Below, piece after piece: positions 5,417-6,797 of a stretch of DNA of 6,797 bases (position 1 is its first letter; every line of letters begins with the position of its first letter). This DNA is from JAZLIT01 sp045617525 (GTDB lineage Bacteria > Bacillota > Bacilli > Bacillales_A > Planococcaceae). The notes beneath the pieces were generated by a model that saw only the letters and a program-made list of their open reading frames with translations, was not told the origin of the DNA and made no database searches. The DNA is taken from contig JAZLIT010000094.1 in NCBI GenBank assembly GCA_045617525.1, positions 1 to 6,797 of the forward strand, given 5' to 3'. The translations under genes and the position numbers were made by a program.

Positions 5417-5622
5417 AATTCAAAGGAACTATTGATAAATTATTAAAAGGCTTTTGAATTAATTAGGGTGAACAGTATCATAAATAAGTGCGGTTTTTAA
5501 ATAAGGCTCTTTTTATATAGATTGTTGTTTCTTGAAAACGAATATGCTGTGTCTTTTCGTTTGCCGAATCATTTGTTTGGCATTTGAATTAGTGGTAGTA
5601 AACATCTTTGTACGAAAACAGC
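5417..5622. other. Non-coding interval between intron and the 223-aa gene
   Basis: No full gene is seen. AATTCAAA near 5417 and TTTGAATT near 5454 form an 8-base inverted repeat. A 13-codon open stretch ending KGTIDKLLKGF-stop lies within it and could be chance. TGCCGAA (5562-5568) pairs with TTTGGCA (5576-5582). This hairpin, 41 bases after the minus-strand gene's stop, may be a weak terminator, but it lacks a T run. Confidence 0.4.
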
Positions 5623-6294
5623 TTAAAATTTTAATGTTCTTGTAATCGCGTTCCAAATGATAATTGCCGTGAGATATTCTTTCACATAAAAAATAAGTTG
5701 TTCGTCTAAAATAAAGTTGCCACTATCCAAAGCTTTTTTGATTTCAATATATATATCGATTAAGTCTTTGAAATCGCTTGCTACTTGCAAAGTTTGTTCT
5801 ACTTCTTCTGAAACATTATCCGCGATAGTAATTACCTCATCCGAGAATAAAGTATCAAGAATTAAATCGAATGCTTCGTTAAATACATTTTCTTTAGGGT
5901 GGACCAACGAAGTTAAAATGATTTCTAATGAATATTCAGTGTAACTTATTAATTTTAACGCAACCTCTGAATTCGTTTTATTGATATTATTTAATAATTT
6001 TGTTCGTTCCCTTATTACTTGTTCGACATTCTTTAAATACTCTTTTACATCTTTGTCAGGTTTACCTAAATCTGAATGTTCAAATTCACTTATAATGGGA
6101 ACCGCTAGGGGTTCTTGTTTTTCTTTGCGTTTCAACTTATGTATCTTCTTTTTCTCATCTAAATCAATCCATATATCTATAGCCTGATTTGTTGCCTTTA
6201 GAGATTCGAAAATATAACTTTTTAAAATTTCATTTTCAGTTTCCTTGTAAATCATATTGAGCTCTCTGACTTTGTTCTCAAAGTTTTTTTTCAT
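5623..6294 (-). CDS. Uncharacterised 223-aa mostly helical cytoplasmic protein
   Basis: I do not recognise the family. The frame is open further upstream to a TTG at 6348. The ATG at 6294 is chosen because GAGGGG lies 8 bases before it and the residues upstream are not protein-like. The protein has no signal peptide, no clear membrane helix and no cysteine. A helical N-terminal part (about 1-50) is followed by a strongly basic stretch, KKKIHKLKRKEKQEP (about 47-61), then PIISEFEHSDLGKPDKDVKE as a probable linker. A second, acidic and helix-rich part follows (about 80-223), with an aliphatic end (YLTAIIIWNAITRTLKF). A two-domain all-alpha protein with a basic hinge is likely. It has no operon partners in the window. 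A micro-ORF MSEIGRI with a fair RBS lies upstream at 6358-6335. Confidence 0.8.
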   Translation of the reverse strand: MKKNFENKVRELNMIYKETENEILKSYIFESLKATNQAIDIWIDLDEKKKIHKLKRKEKQEPLAVPIISEFEHSDLGKPDKDVKEYLKNVEQVIRERTKLLNNINKTNSEVALKLISYTEYSLEIILTSLVHPKENVFNEAFDLILDTLFSDEVITIADNVSEEVEQTLQVASDFKDLIDIYIEIKKALDSGNFILDEQLIFYVKEYLTAIIIWNAITRTLKF

Positions 6295-6396
6295 CCGATT
6301 ATCCCCTCTACTGGAATTTGATATTTTAATACAATTAAATCCTACCAATCTCAGACATTTCTAATTCCTTCCTTTGTTCCTATAATAAATACACTT

Positions 6397-6427
6397 AATA
6401 TACGAATGTATCTGGTAAAAGTTTCAA
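6397..6427 (-). promoter_or_regulatory. Candidate promoter for the 223-aa gene
   Basis: On the minus strand TTGAAA (6427-6422) and TATATT (6402-6397) are each 5 of 6 to SigA consensus, but the spacer is 19 bases, longer than ideal. It would give a leader of about 95 bases that includes a seven-residue micro-ORF. Confidence 0.35.
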
Positions 6428-6512
6428 AATTCATCTTTCCTTAAACACAACCAAAGTGTTTGATATTATTGGTATTTATAAACTTATAGAAGTATAAAAT
6501 TAATGGCATTCA

Positions 6513-6587
6513 TTATTCCACAATCGGGCGCGATTCTGCAGCAAGAGTTGTGCCTTTGCTTCACGAAAGGGCCAGATTGTGGAATAA
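6513..6587 (+). repeat. Palindromic intergenic repeat, full copy (copy 4)
   Basis: Perfect 13-base outer arms: TTATTCCACAATC (6513-6525) and GATTGTGGAATAA (6575-6587). Inside, GGCGC pairs with GTGCC (6527-6531, 6550-6554) and ATTCT with AGAGT (6533-6537, 6544-6548) around a 6-base loop. The left flank, TAATGGCATTC, is shared with the copy split by the intron. Confidence 0.88.
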
Positions 6588-6607
6588 CAGTTTTTTATGT
6601 AATGTTA

Positions 6608-6623
6608 CCAAACGTCGGTTTGG
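6608..6623. other. Short stable hairpin near the IS end
   Basis: CCAAAC (6608-6613) and GTTTGG (6618-6623) form a 6-base stem with a GTCG tetraloop. There is no T run on either strand, so it is not a standard terminator. Its role is unknown. Confidence 0.4.
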
Positions 6624-6652
6624 GAACTAAAACTTCAAAATACCAATAAAAA

Positions 6653-6680
6653 GGTTCATCACCAAAAGTCGGGGATGACA
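6653..6680. repeat. Probable terminal inverted repeat of an ISL3-type element
   Basis: GGTTCATCACCAAAAGTC then GGGGATGACA lies just outside the transposase stop codon, starts with GG and has the composition of ISL3-family ends. The element would extend rightward past the window. The outside flank is AT-rich (CCAATAAAAA), a usual target. The matching left end is not in view, so the boundary is provisional. Confidence 0.5.
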
Positions 6681-6683
6681 AAA

Positions 6684-6797
6684 TCAATGTCCTGTTTCCA
6701 ATCGTAATCGAAGGAACAGATGGGCATCATTTCGGTAGCCAAAACCACGTCTTTTAATAAGTTTAATTTTATTATTTGTGCCTTCCATAATGCCGTT
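6684..6797 (-). CDS. ISL3-family transposase, C-terminal end (partial)
   Basis: The last 37 codons are present; the gene runs off the window edge. EGTNNKIKLIKRRGFGYRN followed by FLRLRLETGH-stop is the characteristic C-terminus of ISL3-type DDE transposases, with the E of EGTNN as the likely third catalytic acid. The stop is about 31 bases inside the proposed element end at 6653. Whether the gene is intact cannot be judged. Confidence 0.85.
   Translation of the reverse strand, partial: NGIMEGTNNKIKLIKRRGFGYRNDAHLFLRLRLETGH

Noticed and set aside
5417..5460. Short open stretch ending KGTIDKLLKGF as a gene tail
   Set aside because: Only 13 codons with no terminator after it; chance is a sufficient explanation.
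5717..6187. Plus-strand frames of 75 and 68 codons
   Set aside because: They are antisense to the well-supported minus-strand 223-aa gene and lack ribosome binding sites.
6295..6348. N-terminal extension of the 223-aa protein to a TTG start
   Set aside because: There is no RBS before the TTG, while GAGGGG is correctly placed before the ATG at 6294.

Overview
The window is AT-rich with strong AGGAGG-type ribosome binding sites, low-GC Firmicutes codon use and a TmrB-like protein. It looks like an accessory or intergenic stretch of a Bacillaceae chromosome. The Bacillus cereus group is plausible, but I cannot prove it from sequence alone. Cellular genes are sparse, and most of the DNA is mobile or repetitive.

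Layout. A tRNA-Arg(TCT) at 66-139 is followed by a very strong terminator, an imperfect direct repeat and a tandem 10-base repeat resembling integrase arm sites, so this may be the edge or scar of an integrated element. A GTG-started two-helix membrane protein of 65 aa lies at 764-961. A possible gene tail and two stacked terminators follow (1184-1363). On the minus strand, a 31-aa single-helix membrane peptide (1974-2069) and a TmrB-like P-loop protein (1415-1945) form a two-gene operon behind an extended -10 promoter. A 223-aa protein of unknown function lies at 5623-6294 (minus). The right edge holds the 3' end of an ISL3-type transposase (6684-6797, minus).

The most striking part is a three-level nest at 2169-5416. 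(1) A palindromic intergenic repeat, also present at 455-486, 1107-1183 and 6513-6587, is split in two. (2) The splitting element is a group II intron (2209-5365), with a GTGCGAC 5' end, domain V, a domain VI bulged A and an ...AC 3' end. It entered the apical loop of the repeat's internal hairpin. (3) The intron's own reverse transcriptase/maturase gene (about 605 codons when rejoined) is broken inside its conserved GTPQGG motif by a 449-base element (3639-4087).

That innermost element carries eight copies of a 12-base motif, TTATGCRAAGTA. They are arranged symmetrically at its two ends and form core-like inverted pairs around 6-base spacers. Inside are two scraps of tyrosine recombinase in opposite orientation. 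It reads as a non-autonomous deletion derivative of a tyrosine-recombinase transposable element, possibly of the RIT (recombinase in trio) kind. The intron ribozyme parts appear intact, but its maturase is now split, so splicing or movement would need a maturase in trans.
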